Below are positions 53,337 to 62,347 of a DNA stretch of 64,000 bases, in pieces. Under the pieces are notes generated by a model, which was not told the origin of the DNA, ran no database searches, and saw nothing but the letters and a program-made list of their open reading frames with translations. The position numbers were made by a program, and so were the translations under genes. Numbering within the stretch: position 1 is the first letter of the stretch; each line of letters starts with the position of its first letter. Where the stretch lies: NCBI GenBank assembly GCA_965651905.1, contig CBFGUG010000007.1:98761-162760 (forward strand), written 5' to 3'. This stretch comes from SZUA-265 sp965651905. Lineage in GTDB: Bacteria; Myxococcota_A; Polyangia; Polyangiales; Polyangiaceae.

Positions 53337-54482
53337 TCAGCGCACGATGAGTTCAGTCCGCACCACGTCCATGTGAGGTGAGCTCGGAAAGCGCATGTTC
53401 TGCACGGCACTTGCGATGCAGTCGGCGAGGCGCGCGTTGGCGGGCTGCGTGCGAACGGTGACCCCTTGGGTTTTGCCGCCACGCACGGCCACACAGATGC
53501 TGACGTTCATCTCCAGGTTCAAATCGCAGCGCCCGTATTGATCGAAGTCTTCCAGCTGGCGTGCGTAAGCTTGTCGCGGGACGTCGGGGGCTTGCTGCTC
53601 CGCCGTGTTCAGCTCCTCGACGTGAGCTGCGGCCGCTGCCTCGCAACCGCGCAGACGCGTGGTCGTCCACACCTTCGAAGAACTCGACCCCCTGGAGCTG
53701 TCGTCTGCCCGATCTTCGCGAGAGGGCTCGACCGGCCGCGAAGCGGCCGCTCGGGCCGCCGCGTGGTCCGTATCGGAACGCGCCGAAGTCGAACCGCGCA
53801 GCGGCGGCGGTTCGACGGCGGGCTGGCTCGGCAGCGCCCAGACTTCCCCCGAGTCGGCGACGTTGGAGTCTGCAGGCGCTTGCGAGGTCGCTGGTTCGTA
53901 CGAGGTCGCGGGTTCATGCGGGGTCGTTGGCTCGTACGAAACCGCGGGACGGTGCGAGTCCGTGGCTTTTTCGAACGCCTCCTGCGCGCCAAAGTCGGCG
54001 TTCCCTCGGGCTTGCTCGCTCCCAGCGTTACCCCAGTCTGCGGCCCAACTCCCATCGTCGGGATCCGCAGATCGAGCCCCCAAAAACGCCCGTCCAGTTC
54101 CGCTATGGGCGTCGGGCGCTTGGCGGCGGAGCGGCGCGAGCTTCGCAGTCACGAGTCGAACCGTCGGCGTCGTTTCGGGCGGAGCCACAGCCGCGCGATG
54201 CGCTTGGGATTGCTCACGTTTGCGCGCCTCCATCACCGCAATCGGATCCGGCGCCTCCTCAGCGGGTTGGAGAGCGTCTCGCCCCGACGCTGGCCAAGCG
54301 AAGCCACCTTCGCTGAGTGCGAAACACGTCCCTGTGACCGCCAGCCAGCCGCAAACCATCAGCACGGGTTGCACGACGGATCGCGTCGCGCGCCGAGACT
54401 CGGGCTCGGGCGGCATGTCTGGCAGGCGGAAGCGGCGCAGTCGCTTCTCCGGCAAGATGATCGGTCCTCTGACGGGGCGCAC
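53337..54482 (-). CDS. TonB-like / AgmX-PglI-type C-terminal domain protein
   Basis: 381 residues. One membrane helix near 38-58 ('VLMVCGWLAVTGTCFAL') is followed by a long Ser/Pro/Glu/Ala spacer containing the repeated 'YEPATS' motif. The C-terminal 70 residues ('EMNVSICVAVRGGKTQGVTV', 'LADCIASAVQNMRFPSSP') match the TonB-like module found in myxobacterial gliding-motility and envelope proteins. This suggests a periplasm-spanning link to the outer membrane. The start could also be ATG 54419. Confidence 0.75.
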   Translation of the reverse strand: MRPVRGPIILPEKRLRRFRLPDMPPEPESRRATRSVVQPVLMVCGWLAVTGTCFALSEGGFAWPASGRDALQPAEEAPDPIAVMEARKREQSQAHRAAVAPPETTPTVRLVTAKLAPLRRQAPDAHSGTGRAFLGARSADPDDGSWAADWGNAGSEQARGNADFGAQEAFEKATDSHRPAVSYEPTTPHEPATSYEPATSQAPADSNVADSGEVWALPSQPAVEPPPLRGSTSARSDTDHAAARAAASRPVEPSREDRADDSSRGSSSSKVWTTTRLRGCEAAAAAHVEELNTAEQQAPDVPRQAYARQLEDFDQYGRCDLNLEMNVSICVAVRGGKTQGVTVRTQPANARLADCIASAVQNMRFPSSPHMDVVRTELIVR

Positions 54483-54707
54483 GGATCGCCCAATCTACGC
54501 GTCTGCGCCGACCTCACGCCAGGCCAAATTCGGAGTACCCAACCCGCGCTGCGCCAAGCTGGCGATTTGCGGGCGCAATCTCGCGCGGCCCCACGCGATT
54601 GTCACGCGTTTGGGTGAGGTCTTGAACAAGCGGGCTGCTCCGTTTACATGGGCGGGGCCCGCCGCCAGCGAAGCTGGCCCCACCCAGTTGGCTCAGGACT
54701 GTCCACT

Positions 54708-55922
54708 TTGTCGATTTATCTACTGCAAGCCGTCGGCCCCGATTCACCCGGGATCCTCGATGAACTCACCCGCACGATTTCGGACGTCAAGATCCTCGAT
54801 ATTGCGCAGTCGGTGATCCACAGCACGCTCAACTTGAGCGTCATGATCGAACTGGGCACGCAAACCGACGACGTGCTGCGGAACCTCGAAACCCTGGGCG
54901 ATCGCCTGCAGCTGAAGGTGGAGCTGCGAGAAGTTCCGTCAGACGAATACGAGGCCTGGGTGGGACGTCAAGGTGAGGCGCGCTGGATCATCACTTTGTT
55001 CGGCAGGGACATCCGCGGTAGCCACGTCGGCGCGATCGGCAAGATGTGTCATGCCCACGGCCTGAACATCGCCGTGGTGACGCGCCTGAGCGGTCGGGTC
55101 TCCCTGCAGAGTCCGCAAGCAGAGGCCAACACCTGCATCGAGTTTGCCGTGCGCGGCGCGCCCGACGACGCTTCCGCACTGCGTCGCGAAATCTTGATCG
55201 CCGCGCAAGAGCTCAACTGCGACATCGCGATCCAGGCCGACGGCATGTACCGCCGCAATCGTCGCCTGATCTGCTTCGACATGGACTCGACGTTGATCCA
55301 GGTCGAGGTGATCGACGAACTCGCACGGCACTACGGCGTGGTCGACCAGGTGTCGAAGATTACCGAGGCAGCCATGAACGGCGAGTTGGACTTCGACCAA
55401 AGTCTGCGGCGCCGTCTCAGTCTGCTGAAGGGACTGCGCGAAGAGGCCATGCTCGAAATCGCCGACGCGCTACCGATCACGCCTGGCGCCCATCGGCTGA
55501 TGCGCACCGTGCAGGCGATGGGTTACAAGACCGCGATTCTCAGTGGCGGCTTCACCTACTTCGGCAAGCGTCTACAAGAGATCCTGGGGATCGACTACGT
55601 GTTCGCCAATGAACTCGAAATCGAAAACGGCGCCCTGACGGGTAACGTCATCGGCCCCATCGTCAACGGCCAGCGCAAAGCGCAGCTGCTGCAAGAGATC
55701 GCTCAGCGCGAAGGCATCGCACTCGAGCAAGTGATCGCCGTGGGTGATGGCGCCAACGACTTGCCCATGTTGAATACCGCCGGGCTCGGTATCGCCTTTC
55801 ACGCCAAACCCAAGGTGCGCGAGAGTGCCGAGACGCACATCAGCACGGTCGGCCTCGACGGCATCTTGTACATGATCGGTGTGCGCGACCGCGAAGTTCC
55901 GGGCACATCAGACACTGTCTGA
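54708..55922 (+). CDS. serB: Phosphoserine phosphatase with tandem ACT domains
   Basis: 404 residues from TTG 54708 (AGGA 11 bases upstream); no ATG or GTG in this frame covers the first ACT strand. Two ACT domains occupy about 1-160 ('LLQAVGPDSPGILDEL', 'ITLFGRDIRGSHVGAIG'). The HAD phosphatase then shows 'LICFDMDSTLIQVEVIDEL', 'AILSGGFTYFGKRLQEILG', and 'VIAVGDGANDLPMLNTAG'. All catalytic Asp are in place. It performs the last step of serine synthesis; the ACT domains probably sense serine. Confidence 0.94.
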   Translation: MSIYLLQAVGPDSPGILDELTRTISDVKILDIAQSVIHSTLNLSVMIELGTQTDDVLRNLETLGDRLQLKVELREVPSDEYEAWVGRQGEARWIITLFGRDIRGSHVGAIGKMCHAHGLNIAVVTRLSGRVSLQSPQAEANTCIEFAVRGAPDDASALRREILIAAQELNCDIAIQADGMYRRNRRLICFDMDSTLIQVEVIDELARHYGVVDQVSKITEAAMNGELDFDQSLRRRLSLLKGLREEAMLEIADALPITPGAHRLMRTVQAMGYKTAILSGGFTYFGKRLQEILGIDYVFANELEIENGALTGNVIGPIVNGQRKAQLLQEIAQREGIALEQVIAVGDGANDLPMLNTAGLGIAFHAKPKVRESAETHISTVGLDGILYMIGVRDREVPGTSDTV

Positions 55923-55950
55923 GCCACGACCCGCGGGCTGCAGAGGCGCC

Positions 55951-56622
55951 TCAGTCCGAAAGCGCGTTCACGTCCGACACCCTCAGGTCCTCCAGTTCGG
56001 AGCCGCCGAGAGACTCACCTTCCGCCAGGATACGAGGCTCGTCCTGCAAACGCTGAACCCGCACCTCGCCGCGCTCCACGCGCACCGCGAACGTGCGCGT
56101 GTGCGGCTCCCATGAAACGCTCAGGGTCGCGTCGCGACCGCGGAGCGCATACGGTCCCGCGTCCAGGCGAAACGCACGCTCCCCCGCGGACAGGAACGTC
56201 GTCCGCGCGGTGCCTGCCTCCAGAGAAAGCCAAACGGGCCCTGCCGTGTCGACGAGACTACGCAAACGCGTCCAAGGCTCCAGGTGTACGTTCACATCAT
56301 CCGACAACTGCTGCTCACTCGGCGCATCACGCGTCGACAGCCAAACACCAGAAGCGGCCAGGTCGAAAGCATCGAGCTCGGGGCTGGGTGTGTGAACACT
56401 GCGGGCGCCTAGGTACGCCGTGGCCAACACGCCACCGAACAGCAGTGTTCGCAAGCTCCAGGTAAACCATGCCGCGCGCCTGCGCTCGGCTATTTGCACG
56501 CGCTCCACCAGCCGCTGGCACTGAACCTGACGCGCGGCGGTAGATACGTCGACGTCCGTCTGACGCGACAGTGAACCCAACAGCTCGCTCGTGGGGACGC
56601 GGCGCACCTGCTCCAGACTCAC
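55951..56622 (-). CDS. FecR-like membrane protein (possible anti-sigma regulator)
   Basis: 223 residues from GTG 56622, which overlaps the sigma factor stop codon (GTGA); the longer frame to 56769 lies within the sigma gene. It has a cytoplasmic N-terminus, one membrane helix ('SLRTLLFGGVLATAYLGA', about 58-75) and a periplasmic FecR-like beta domain ('AGERAFRLDAGPYALRG', 'FAVRVERGEVRVQRL'). Coupling to an ECF sigma factor suggests it transmits an envelope signal or restrains the sigma factor. Confidence 0.8.
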   Translation of the reverse strand: MSLEQVRRVPTSELLGSLSRQTDVDVSTAARQVQCQRLVERVQIAERRRAAWFTWSLRTLLFGGVLATAYLGARSVHTPSPELDAFDLAASGVWLSTRDAPSEQQLSDDVNVHLEPWTRLRSLVDTAGPVWLSLEAGTARTTFLSAGERAFRLDAGPYALRGRDATLSVSWEPHTRTFAVRVERGEVRVQRLQDEPRILAEGESLGGSELEDLRVSDVNALSD

Positions 56623-57287
56623 GAGGCCTTCCTGACCGCCCCTAGTTGACGCGCCCGCCGTGACACGGTCCGCTCGCCGCTTTCCAGCAAGCGAGCCGCC
56701 CGTGCGAACGGAAGATCGCAAAGCTCCGCCACCCGCGCCGTTTCGTAACCCGCCGCCCAGTACAAGCACAGCGCGGTGGCCTGCAGTGCGGGCAACAAAT
56801 GAATCATTTCATACAGGTTTCGGAGTTCGACAGCGTCCATCTGGCGCACGATGGCCATCGACTCGCGCTCATCGGTGTTCGACTCCCAATCGACCATATT
56901 CCGCGCAGATTGACGCGCCAGCGCCCAGCGCCCGAACGGCAGCAGCCCGCGCAAACGCCGCCACCTGAGCCTGCTCAGCGCTTGGCCCACGGCGAGGCGC
57001 TCCAGCCACAAATCCAAATCACTCGGCCCCGCATCGCGTCGGCGGCGCAGCTCCAGCAGCGCCTTGACGAACACCTTGGACAGCATCGCCTGAACGCCTT
57101 CTTCAGGACCGAGAATTCGGCGCAGCAGGCGTTCGATGTGATCGGCGTGGATCGCAAAAAACACTGCACGTGCGCCCGGCTGGCCTTGCTTGAGCGCAAG
57201 CAGCAGCCGCTCCGAATCACGGAAAAAGCTCGGCGAGTAAACGACGTTGTCGTCAGGCCGAAGGTGAGCGCGCGCAGAATCCAACAC
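56619..57287 (-). CDS. ECF-type RNA polymerase sigma factor
   Basis: 222 residues. Region 2-like: 'ARAVFFAIHADHIERLLRRI' and 'VQAMLSKVFVKALLELRR'. Region 4-like: 'HLLPALQATALCLYWAAG', 'VAELCDLPFARAARLLESGE'. The sequence is divergent from textbook sigma-70 family members, as is common in myxobacteria, so the call relies on the overall pattern and the FecR-like partner gene. It may direct genes for envelope response. Confidence 0.75.
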   Translation of the reverse strand: MLDSARAHLRPDDNVVYSPSFFRDSERLLLALKQGQPGARAVFFAIHADHIERLLRRILGPEEGVQAMLSKVFVKALLELRRRRDAGPSDLDLWLERLAVGQALSRLRWRRLRGLLPFGRWALARQSARNMVDWESNTDERESMAIVRQMDAVELRNLYEMIHLLPALQATALCLYWAAGYETARVAELCDLPFARAARLLESGERTVSRRARQLGAVRKAS

Positions 57288-57351
57288 TTACCTATGCAGA
57301 GCCCCGTCGGGCCGCGCAGGTGTCAGAATTTTCTGGCGACGCCGGGTCGTG

Positions 57352-58251
57352 TCAAAAATGCCAAGGAAATCTGCTGAAGTCTCGCGGGCGTTTGTTCACG
57401 AAAGCGTCTCGCCCCTCTTTGGCTTCTTCGGTGCCGTAGGCCAGGCGCGTGGCTTCGCCGGCGAACAGCTGCTGCCCCACCAGGCCGTCGTCGGGCAAGT
57501 TGAACCCGTACTTGAGCATGCGCATCGCCGTCGGGCTCTTGGAGTTGATCTCCGCGCCCCAAGCCAGCGCCTCTCGTTCGAGTTCGGCATGCGGCACGAC
57601 GGCGTTGACCATGCCCATCTCGAAGGCTTCCTGCGCGGAGTAGTTCCGCCCCAGGAAGAACACTTCGCGCGCGCGTTTTTGCCCCACCTGACGCGCGAGT
57701 AACGCCGAGCCGTAACCGCTGTCGAAACTCGCGACGTCGGGATCCGTCTGCTTGAAGATCGCGTGCTCACGACTAGCGAGCGTCAGATCACAGACCACGT
57801 GCAGACTGTGCCCACCGCCGACGGCCCAGCCCGGCACCACGGCGATCACCACCTTCGGCATGAAGCGAATCAGCCGCTGCGCTTCGAGAATGTGCAGACG
57901 CCCCAGTCGCGCCAGCTCGTGAGCGTCGGCCGCTTCCGCCCCTTCGTACTTGTAACCGTCCGCACCGCGAATGCGTTGATCGCCCCCCGAGCAGAAAGCC
58001 CAGCCGCCATCTTTCGGCGACGGGCCATTCCCCGTCAGCAACACGCAACCCACGTCGCTCCAGCAGCGCGCGTGGTCGAGCGCGGTGATCAACTCGTCGA
58101 CCGTCGATGGTCGGAACGCGTTGCGCACTTCGGGGCGATGGATGGCGATGCGCACCGTGCCCTGGTCTTTGGCGCGGTGATAAGTGATGTCGCGAAACTC
58201 GAACCCCTCGACATCCCGCCAAACTTCTGCGTCGAACAACTCGGAAACCAT
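57352..58251 (-). CDS. menB: 1,4-Dihydroxy-2-naphthoyl-CoA synthase
   Basis: 299 residues from ATG 58251; the much longer frame to 58533 is not needed. It belongs to the crotonase fold with MenB-specific segments: 'ITYHRAKDQGTVRIAIHRPE', 'WAFCSGGDQRIRG', 'VPGWAVGGGHSLHVVCDLT', 'FKQTDPDVASFDSGYGSA', and the C-terminal 'EEAKEGRDAFVNKRPRDF'. It closes the naphthoate ring in menaquinone synthesis, which implies menaquinone as respiratory quinone. No other men gene is in the window. Confidence 0.95.
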   Translation of the reverse strand: MVSELFDAEVWRDVEGFEFRDITYHRAKDQGTVRIAIHRPEVRNAFRPSTVDELITALDHARCWSDVGCVLLTGNGPSPKDGGWAFCSGGDQRIRGADGYKYEGAEAADAHELARLGRLHILEAQRLIRFMPKVVIAVVPGWAVGGGHSLHVVCDLTLASREHAIFKQTDPDVASFDSGYGSALLARQVGQKRAREVFFLGRNYSAQEAFEMGMVNAVVPHAELEREALAWGAEINSKSPTAMRMLKYGFNLPDDGLVGQQLFAGEATRLAYGTEEAKEGRDAFVNKRPRDFSRFPWHF

Positions 58252-58363
58252 GCGCCGGGCATATCGCAAATGCCCAGCCCGCACAGCCGAAAAACCGCAG
58301 GTGCGAGGCAGACCTGAGCCGAGCGCGGGCGGACGCCGACGCTGCTGGCCAGCGAGCGTTCGC

Positions 58364-59407
58364 TCAGTTGACGGCTGTCTCGCTCTTCGCAGCGAGGGCT
58401 GCGGCCTTCTGCTCGCGCTGCTCGGCTTTGCGCGCGCGGTGCTCGAGCAGTCGCAACGCCACCGCACGGTGCCGCACCGCCGACTTGCCCAAGTGTCCGC
58501 GCGCGCGTTGTCCCGCCTTGACGGCCACCTCACTCATGAAGCGCACGTGCATGTGATCGTCGTGACCGCGCGTGTGGCGCAGCATCGGGCGTTTCATCGG
58601 ATCGCCGTCGAACATCTCGGCGATCAGCTCGGCAGGCTCTTCGACGCGTTCGGCTTCTGCCCGCAGCAGGTCGTGCAAGCTGCGATCGACGAACACGTAT
58701 TCGAGCGGGCTGGTCTTGTACATGGCGCTGAGCAACGCCCAAGTTCGCGCCACGTCGAGGTTCTCGGCAGTGGCCTGCTTGTACCAGGCGGGTCCGTCCA
58801 AATAGTAGTAGCCGATGTCGACGTCGCGCCCGGACTGATGACTGCGGTGGGGCTTGAGCCAACCACCGCGCGATCGCGACAGATGCCCGACGAATAGCCG
58901 CGGCGAGTCGGGATACAAGCGATTGACCTCGGTGATGGAGTTCTCGAGGGCAGCCACCGTCTCGGCCGTGCCCCAGGCAAACTTCGGCTCGACGACTTCC
59001 CAGTAGGGTCCATCTTCCAACTTGACGGGATTGAACAAATAGCCGCGGTTCGCGAGCCCCAACGATAGTGAACCCACTGCCCGCACGTCGTCCTTGAATA
59101 TCTCGGCAAACTGGCCAGGCTCGAGTGGCTCGGGGGTGACGAGGCGCGGCTGAGCGTACAGCGGCTGCGTGGTCGCGGGTGGCGGCAGCAGCTGCACGCT
59201 TTGGTCGAGGGGCTCGACCTCGAGCGGCACGACAGCCGCGGGCGCCGAGCCCGTGGACCACACTGCCGCGACGACCAGCAGCACGCCAGAACCGCCCAAC
59301 GCGGTGCGCAAGAGGCGTGGCCGCGGCTTGAAGCTGGGGTAGGATCGCCGGGCTCGGTCCGACCGCAAGCGATCGACGACAGCGAGTATTTGCCGTGGCA
59401 GTTTCAC
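58364..59407 (-). CDS. MepA-type (penicillin-insensitive) murein endopeptidase
   Basis: 347 residues from GTG 59407 (GGGA upstream). One N-terminal membrane anchor ('LGGSGVLLVVAAVWSTG') leads to a long extracytoplasmic part. The peptidase M74/LAS core carries 'RLFVGHLSRSRGGWLKPH', the metal-ligand site 'HRSHQSGRDVDIGYY' and 'HTRGHDDHMHVRFM'. It cleaves peptidoglycan cross-links. The C-terminal 50 residues are basic and probably disordered. Its 5' end overlaps the start of the divergent DUF3820 gene by 13 bases. Confidence 0.88.
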   Translation of the reverse strand: MKLPRQILAVVDRLRSDRARRSYPSFKPRPRLLRTALGGSGVLLVVAAVWSTGSAPAAVVPLEVEPLDQSVQLLPPPATTQPLYAQPRLVTPEPLEPGQFAEIFKDDVRAVGSLSLGLANRGYLFNPVKLEDGPYWEVVEPKFAWGTAETVAALENSITEVNRLYPDSPRLFVGHLSRSRGGWLKPHRSHQSGRDVDIGYYYLDGPAWYKQATAENLDVARTWALLSAMYKTSPLEYVFVDRSLHDLLRAEAERVEEPAELIAEMFDGDPMKRPMLRHTRGHDDHMHVRFMSEVAVKAGQRARGHLGKSAVRHRAVALRLLEHRARKAEQREQKAAALAAKSETAVN

Positions 59408-59637
59408 CAATTCCCGATCGTGACCAACTCGCGGAGCTGATTCAAGCCCGCATGCCGTTCGGCAAGTACAAGGGCTGTCCCATCCTGGACCTGCCCGAGG
59501 CATATTTGGTGTGGTTCAAGCTGCAGGGATTTCCCCGCGGCAAGCTAGGACTGCAGATGGAAAGCGCTTTGGAGCTCAAAGCCAACGGTCTGCTCGGCGT
59601 CCTCGACCCCCTGCGAAAACGCTCACCGACTGGTTGA
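59395..59637 (+). CDS. DUF3820-family protein
   Basis: 80 residues from GTG 59395. The family signature is clear: 'RMPFGKYKGCPILDLPEAYL', 'VWFKLQGFPRGKLG', 'KANGLLGVLDPLRK'. These small proteins often sit next to DNA-repair or exonuclease genes; that is not so here. If translation begins at ATG 59452 instead, only the core remains. The start overlaps that of the divergent MepA gene. Confidence 0.85.
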   Translation: MAVSPIPDRDQLAELIQARMPFGKYKGCPILDLPEAYLVWFKLQGFPRGKLGLQMESALELKANGLLGVLDPLRKRSPTG

Positions 59638-59729
59638 CCGAAGTTCACGATTGCGAACTCGCTGAACTCCTTTGCGACGAGATTTTTCTCGATGCTCCCG
59701 GATCTTCGACGCAAGCAGTCCGCCCCCAC

Positions 59730-60110
59730 TCACTCAATCGGCACGCCCGCGTACGCCTTGCCCGGCGTCCCGCCGAGGGCGAGCAAGGTTGCCCCGTGTT
59801 CGAGCGTCTCGAACTTGCGCACCACGTCGGCGGGCACGTAGATGAACTCGCCGCGACTGACCACACGCTCTTCACCTTCGGCCAGCAGGCGAAGGCTGCC
59901 TTCGAGCACCAAGTACACTTCTTCTTGGCCATCCTCGCGGTGGTCGTGCTCGGGGTAGGTCGTGACGCCAGCGTCGAGCTCGAGCACGTTCATGCCCCAC
60001 GCTTTGACGCCGAGCTGGTGCCGCGCCGTCTTGAAGCGAATGCCATCGATGGCGTGGGCCCCCGTGTAGTGTTTCAGTTGGCTGATGTGCTTGATCTTGA
60101 TGCGTTCCAT
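59730..60110 (-). CDS. Cupin-domain protein
   Basis: 126 residues with one cupin barrel: motif 1 'YPEHDHREDGQEEVYLVLEG' gives His/His/Glu metal ligands and motif 2 'VSRGEFIYVPADVVRKFE' is lacking the usual final His. GGAGCG precedes the start ATG 60110. Enzymatic or binding role is open. It is divergent from the AraC gene at 60180, which may regulate it. Confidence 0.85.
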   Translation of the reverse strand: MERIKIKHISQLKHYTGAHAIDGIRFKTARHQLGVKAWGMNVLELDAGVTTYPEHDHREDGQEEVYLVLEGSLRLLAEGEERVVSRGEFIYVPADVVRKFETLEHGATLLALGGTPGKAYAGVPIE

Positions 60111-60179
60111 CGGACGCTCCTTCTCGGCGATTGACGTTCGAATACACTAGGGCGCCTGACGCCGCCCGGGCTTGTACAA

Positions 60180-61028
60180 ATGCGATCGAAAACTCCTCGG
60201 CGCCCACGCGGACTCGTCTCGCCCCCGAGCGGACGGGGCGTTCGCGCCAGCGCGAGTGCCCCCCCAGACGCGCTGTCGGCAGTGGTCGAGAAGTTCTGGA
60301 CGGGACAGTGGGATCTGCGCGCTCAGCCCGCCCACACCACGCTGCTGCTCAGCGATCCGAGTGTACACATCGTCTTCGAGAGCGGCGACAGCCCCACGGC
60401 GGGCGCCCGCATCGTCGGGGTGTGGACGAAACTGTGGCGGCGCACACTGTCGGGCCGCGGTTGCGTGCGCGGGGTGAAGCTCCGAGCAGGCGCCGCACGC
60501 GCGTTCTTGCCCGGCTCAGCCAGTCGCTGGACGGACCGCATCACCCCGCTGGACGACGCCTTCGCCGTCGACACCAGCGAATTGCAACGCGCCGTACTCG
60601 AAGCCGAAGACGCCGCCGCGGCCAACTCCGCGCTCACTTCGTGGCTACGCAGCATCCAATCGTCGGACGAGACCGTGAGCCTCGCCATCCAGCTCGTACA
60701 GTGCATCGTCAGCGATCCAACCCTCGTTCGGGTCGAGCAGCTGTCCACCAAAGCCGGCATGTCACCGAGGCAGCTCCAACAACTCTTCCGCGACTACGTC
60801 GGCGCGTCTCCCAAATGGGTGATGCGACGTCACCGACTACAAGAAGTCGCCGCACGCCTGGACGCGGGCCTCGAATCCACCCTGACGTCCCTCGCCGCCG
60901 AACTCGGCTACACCGATCAAGCCCACCTCACCCACGACTTCAAAGCCGCCGTCGGCAAAACCCCCAGCGAACTCCTGGCAAGCGCGCGCTCGAGGGATGG
61001 CAACGCAGCAGTGCTGCCTGAAAGGTAA
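60180..61028 (+). CDS. AraC-family transcriptional regulator
   Basis: 282 residues from ATG 60180. The N-terminal sensor region has 'SDPSVHIVFESGDSP', as in AraC proteins with a DUF6597-like domain. The C-terminal HTH pair contains 'VEQLSTKAGMSPRQLQQLF', 'VGASPKWVMRRHRLQEV' and 'AAELGYTDQAHLTHDFKAAV', ending 'GKTPSEL'. It may control the divergent cupin gene. A cluster of 19-bp repeats follows its stop codon. Confidence 0.87.
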   Translation: MRSKTPRRPRGLVSPPSGRGVRASASAPPDALSAVVEKFWTGQWDLRAQPAHTTLLLSDPSVHIVFESGDSPTAGARIVGVWTKLWRRTLSGRGCVRGVKLRAGAARAFLPGSASRWTDRITPLDDAFAVDTSELQRAVLEAEDAAAANSALTSWLRSIQSSDETVSLAIQLVQCIVSDPTLVRVEQLSTKAGMSPRQLQQLFRDYVGASPKWVMRRHRLQEVAARLDAGLESTLTSLAAELGYTDQAHLTHDFKAAVGKTPSELLASARSRDGNAAVLPER

Positions 61029-61035
61029 CGGTATA

Positions 61036-61097
61036 TTTGGGAAGGCGCAGTTTGTTTGGGAAGGCGCAGTTTGTTTGGGAAGGCGCAGTTTGTTTGG
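61036..61097 (+). repeat. Tandem 19-bp repeat, 3.3 copies
   Basis: TTTGGGAAGGCGCAGTTTG is repeated exactly at 61036, 61055 and 61074, followed by a partial unit TTTGG. The copies are identical, which implies recent expansion. It lies right after the AraC stop codon. No function is evident; it could extend the 3' untranslated region or affect termination. Confidence 0.95.
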
Positions 61098-61215
61098 GGG
61101 GACAGAGCGCGGCCCTTGCGCGGCTCCCTCTGCGTGAGGAACGACGAGGTACGGGCCCGCGACGCGCGGCGCTGGACGGCGCGCCCGTTACCTCGGGGGC
61201 CCAACTAGATGGTTG

Positions 61216-61275
61216 CAACAGCGCTCGACTCAACAGCACTCGACGCAGCAGTACCTCGATGTAGCAGCGCTCGAA
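61216..61275. repeat. Degenerate 15-bp tandem repeat, 4 copies
   Basis: Four consecutive 15-base units of the form CAACAGCGCTCGACT (CAACAGCACTCGACG, CAGCAGTACCTCGAT, GTAGCAGCGCTCGAA) fill the space before the end of the GlxA-type gene. The unit length is a multiple of three, but no credible frame uses it. Confidence 0.8.
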
Positions 61276-61289
61276 GTAACTCGGTGGGG

Positions 61290-62285
61290 TCACTTGCTGC
61301 GGGCGCGGAGGGCGCCGGGTGAAACGCCGTAGAGTCGGATGAAGCTGCGGCGCATGCGCTCGCGATCGCCGAAACCGCAACGTTCGGCGACTTCTTGCAC
61401 GGAGGCGCGGCCACTGTCGAGCGCCGCACGGGCTACTTCGGTGCGAATGCGCTCGACGGCTTTGGCGGGGCTCATGCCTGTTTCGGCGGAGAATAGTCGT
61501 GAGAAGTTACGGGGGCTCATGGCCACTTGGCGCGCCAGGTGCGGCACGCTCAGGTCAGCGCGCAAGTTCGCACGGATGTGGTCGAGCAGGCCTTGAAAAC
61601 GGCCGTCGCCACGTTCGAGCTCGAGCAGCGACGAGAATTGCGACTGCCCACCTGGGCGTCGATAATAAACGACGAGTTGTTGAGCGACGCGCCGCGCGGT
61701 GGCTTCACCCAAGTCTTCGGTGATCAAAGCGAGCGCCAAGTCGAGCCCCGCAGACACTCCAGCCGATGTCCACGTGCGTCCAGCTTTGACGTAGATGCGG
61801 TCGGCATCGAGCTTCACCTTGGGAAAACGTTCCGCGAAGTCTTGGCTGCGACACCAATGGGTGGTCGCAGGTTTGCCGTCGAGTAACCCCGCAGCAGCCA
61901 GCAAGTACGTACCCGAGCAGACGCTACAGATCCGAGCGCCCGCCTCGGCCGCACGCAGGATGAAACGACGCGTGTTGGGACACAGCGCCGCTGCGCGCGT
62001 CCCGTTACCGCCGACGGCGATCAGCGTGTGCACGGCGCGCATGGTGCCGAACGCTCGAGCTAGCCATTGTACGCCCGACGAGCTGCGCACCGCTCCCGCA
62101 GCGCGCGCTCGCACCTGGATTTGGTACGCGCCCGGGCAGAGTTCGTTGGCCGTCTCGAACGCGGCAATGGGCCCCGCGGCGTCCAGCAACTGAAAGTCCT
62201 CGAAGACCAAAACGACGACGCGACGCACCCTGGGGAAGCTAGCAGAGTCGATCGGCCTTGGCACGAAACGTGGCATCTCCGTCAT
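61290..62285 (-). CDS. GlxA-type AraC-family regulator with DJ-1/PfpI domain
   Basis: 331 residues. The N-terminal 190 residues form a DJ-1/PfpI-like domain ('VVVLVFEDFQLLDAAGPIAA', 'ICSVCSGTYLLAAAGLLDG', 'PATTHW'). Two AraC HTHs follow: 'SVPHLARQVAMSPRNFSRLF', 'TGMSPAKAVERIRTEVAR' and 'VQEVAERCGFGDRERMRRSF'. It is divergent from a DJ-1/PfpI enzyme gene 62 bases away and most likely regulates it, a common arrangement in Proteobacteria. Confidence 0.92.
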   Translation of the reverse strand: MTEMPRFVPRPIDSASFPRVRRVVVLVFEDFQLLDAAGPIAAFETANELCPGAYQIQVRARAAGAVRSSSGVQWLARAFGTMRAVHTLIAVGGNGTRAAALCPNTRRFILRAAEAGARICSVCSGTYLLAAAGLLDGKPATTHWCRSQDFAERFPKVKLDADRIYVKAGRTWTSAGVSAGLDLALALITEDLGEATARRVAQQLVVYYRRPGGQSQFSSLLELERGDGRFQGLLDHIRANLRADLSVPHLARQVAMSPRNFSRLFSAETGMSPAKAVERIRTEVARAALDSGRASVQEVAERCGFGDRERMRRSFIRLYGVSPGALRARSK

Positions 62286-62347
62286 TTACGCCATTCGCTT
62301 CTGCATCCAATCTGTGCGCGTCTGAGAAACGCTGGAGGTATTCGATT

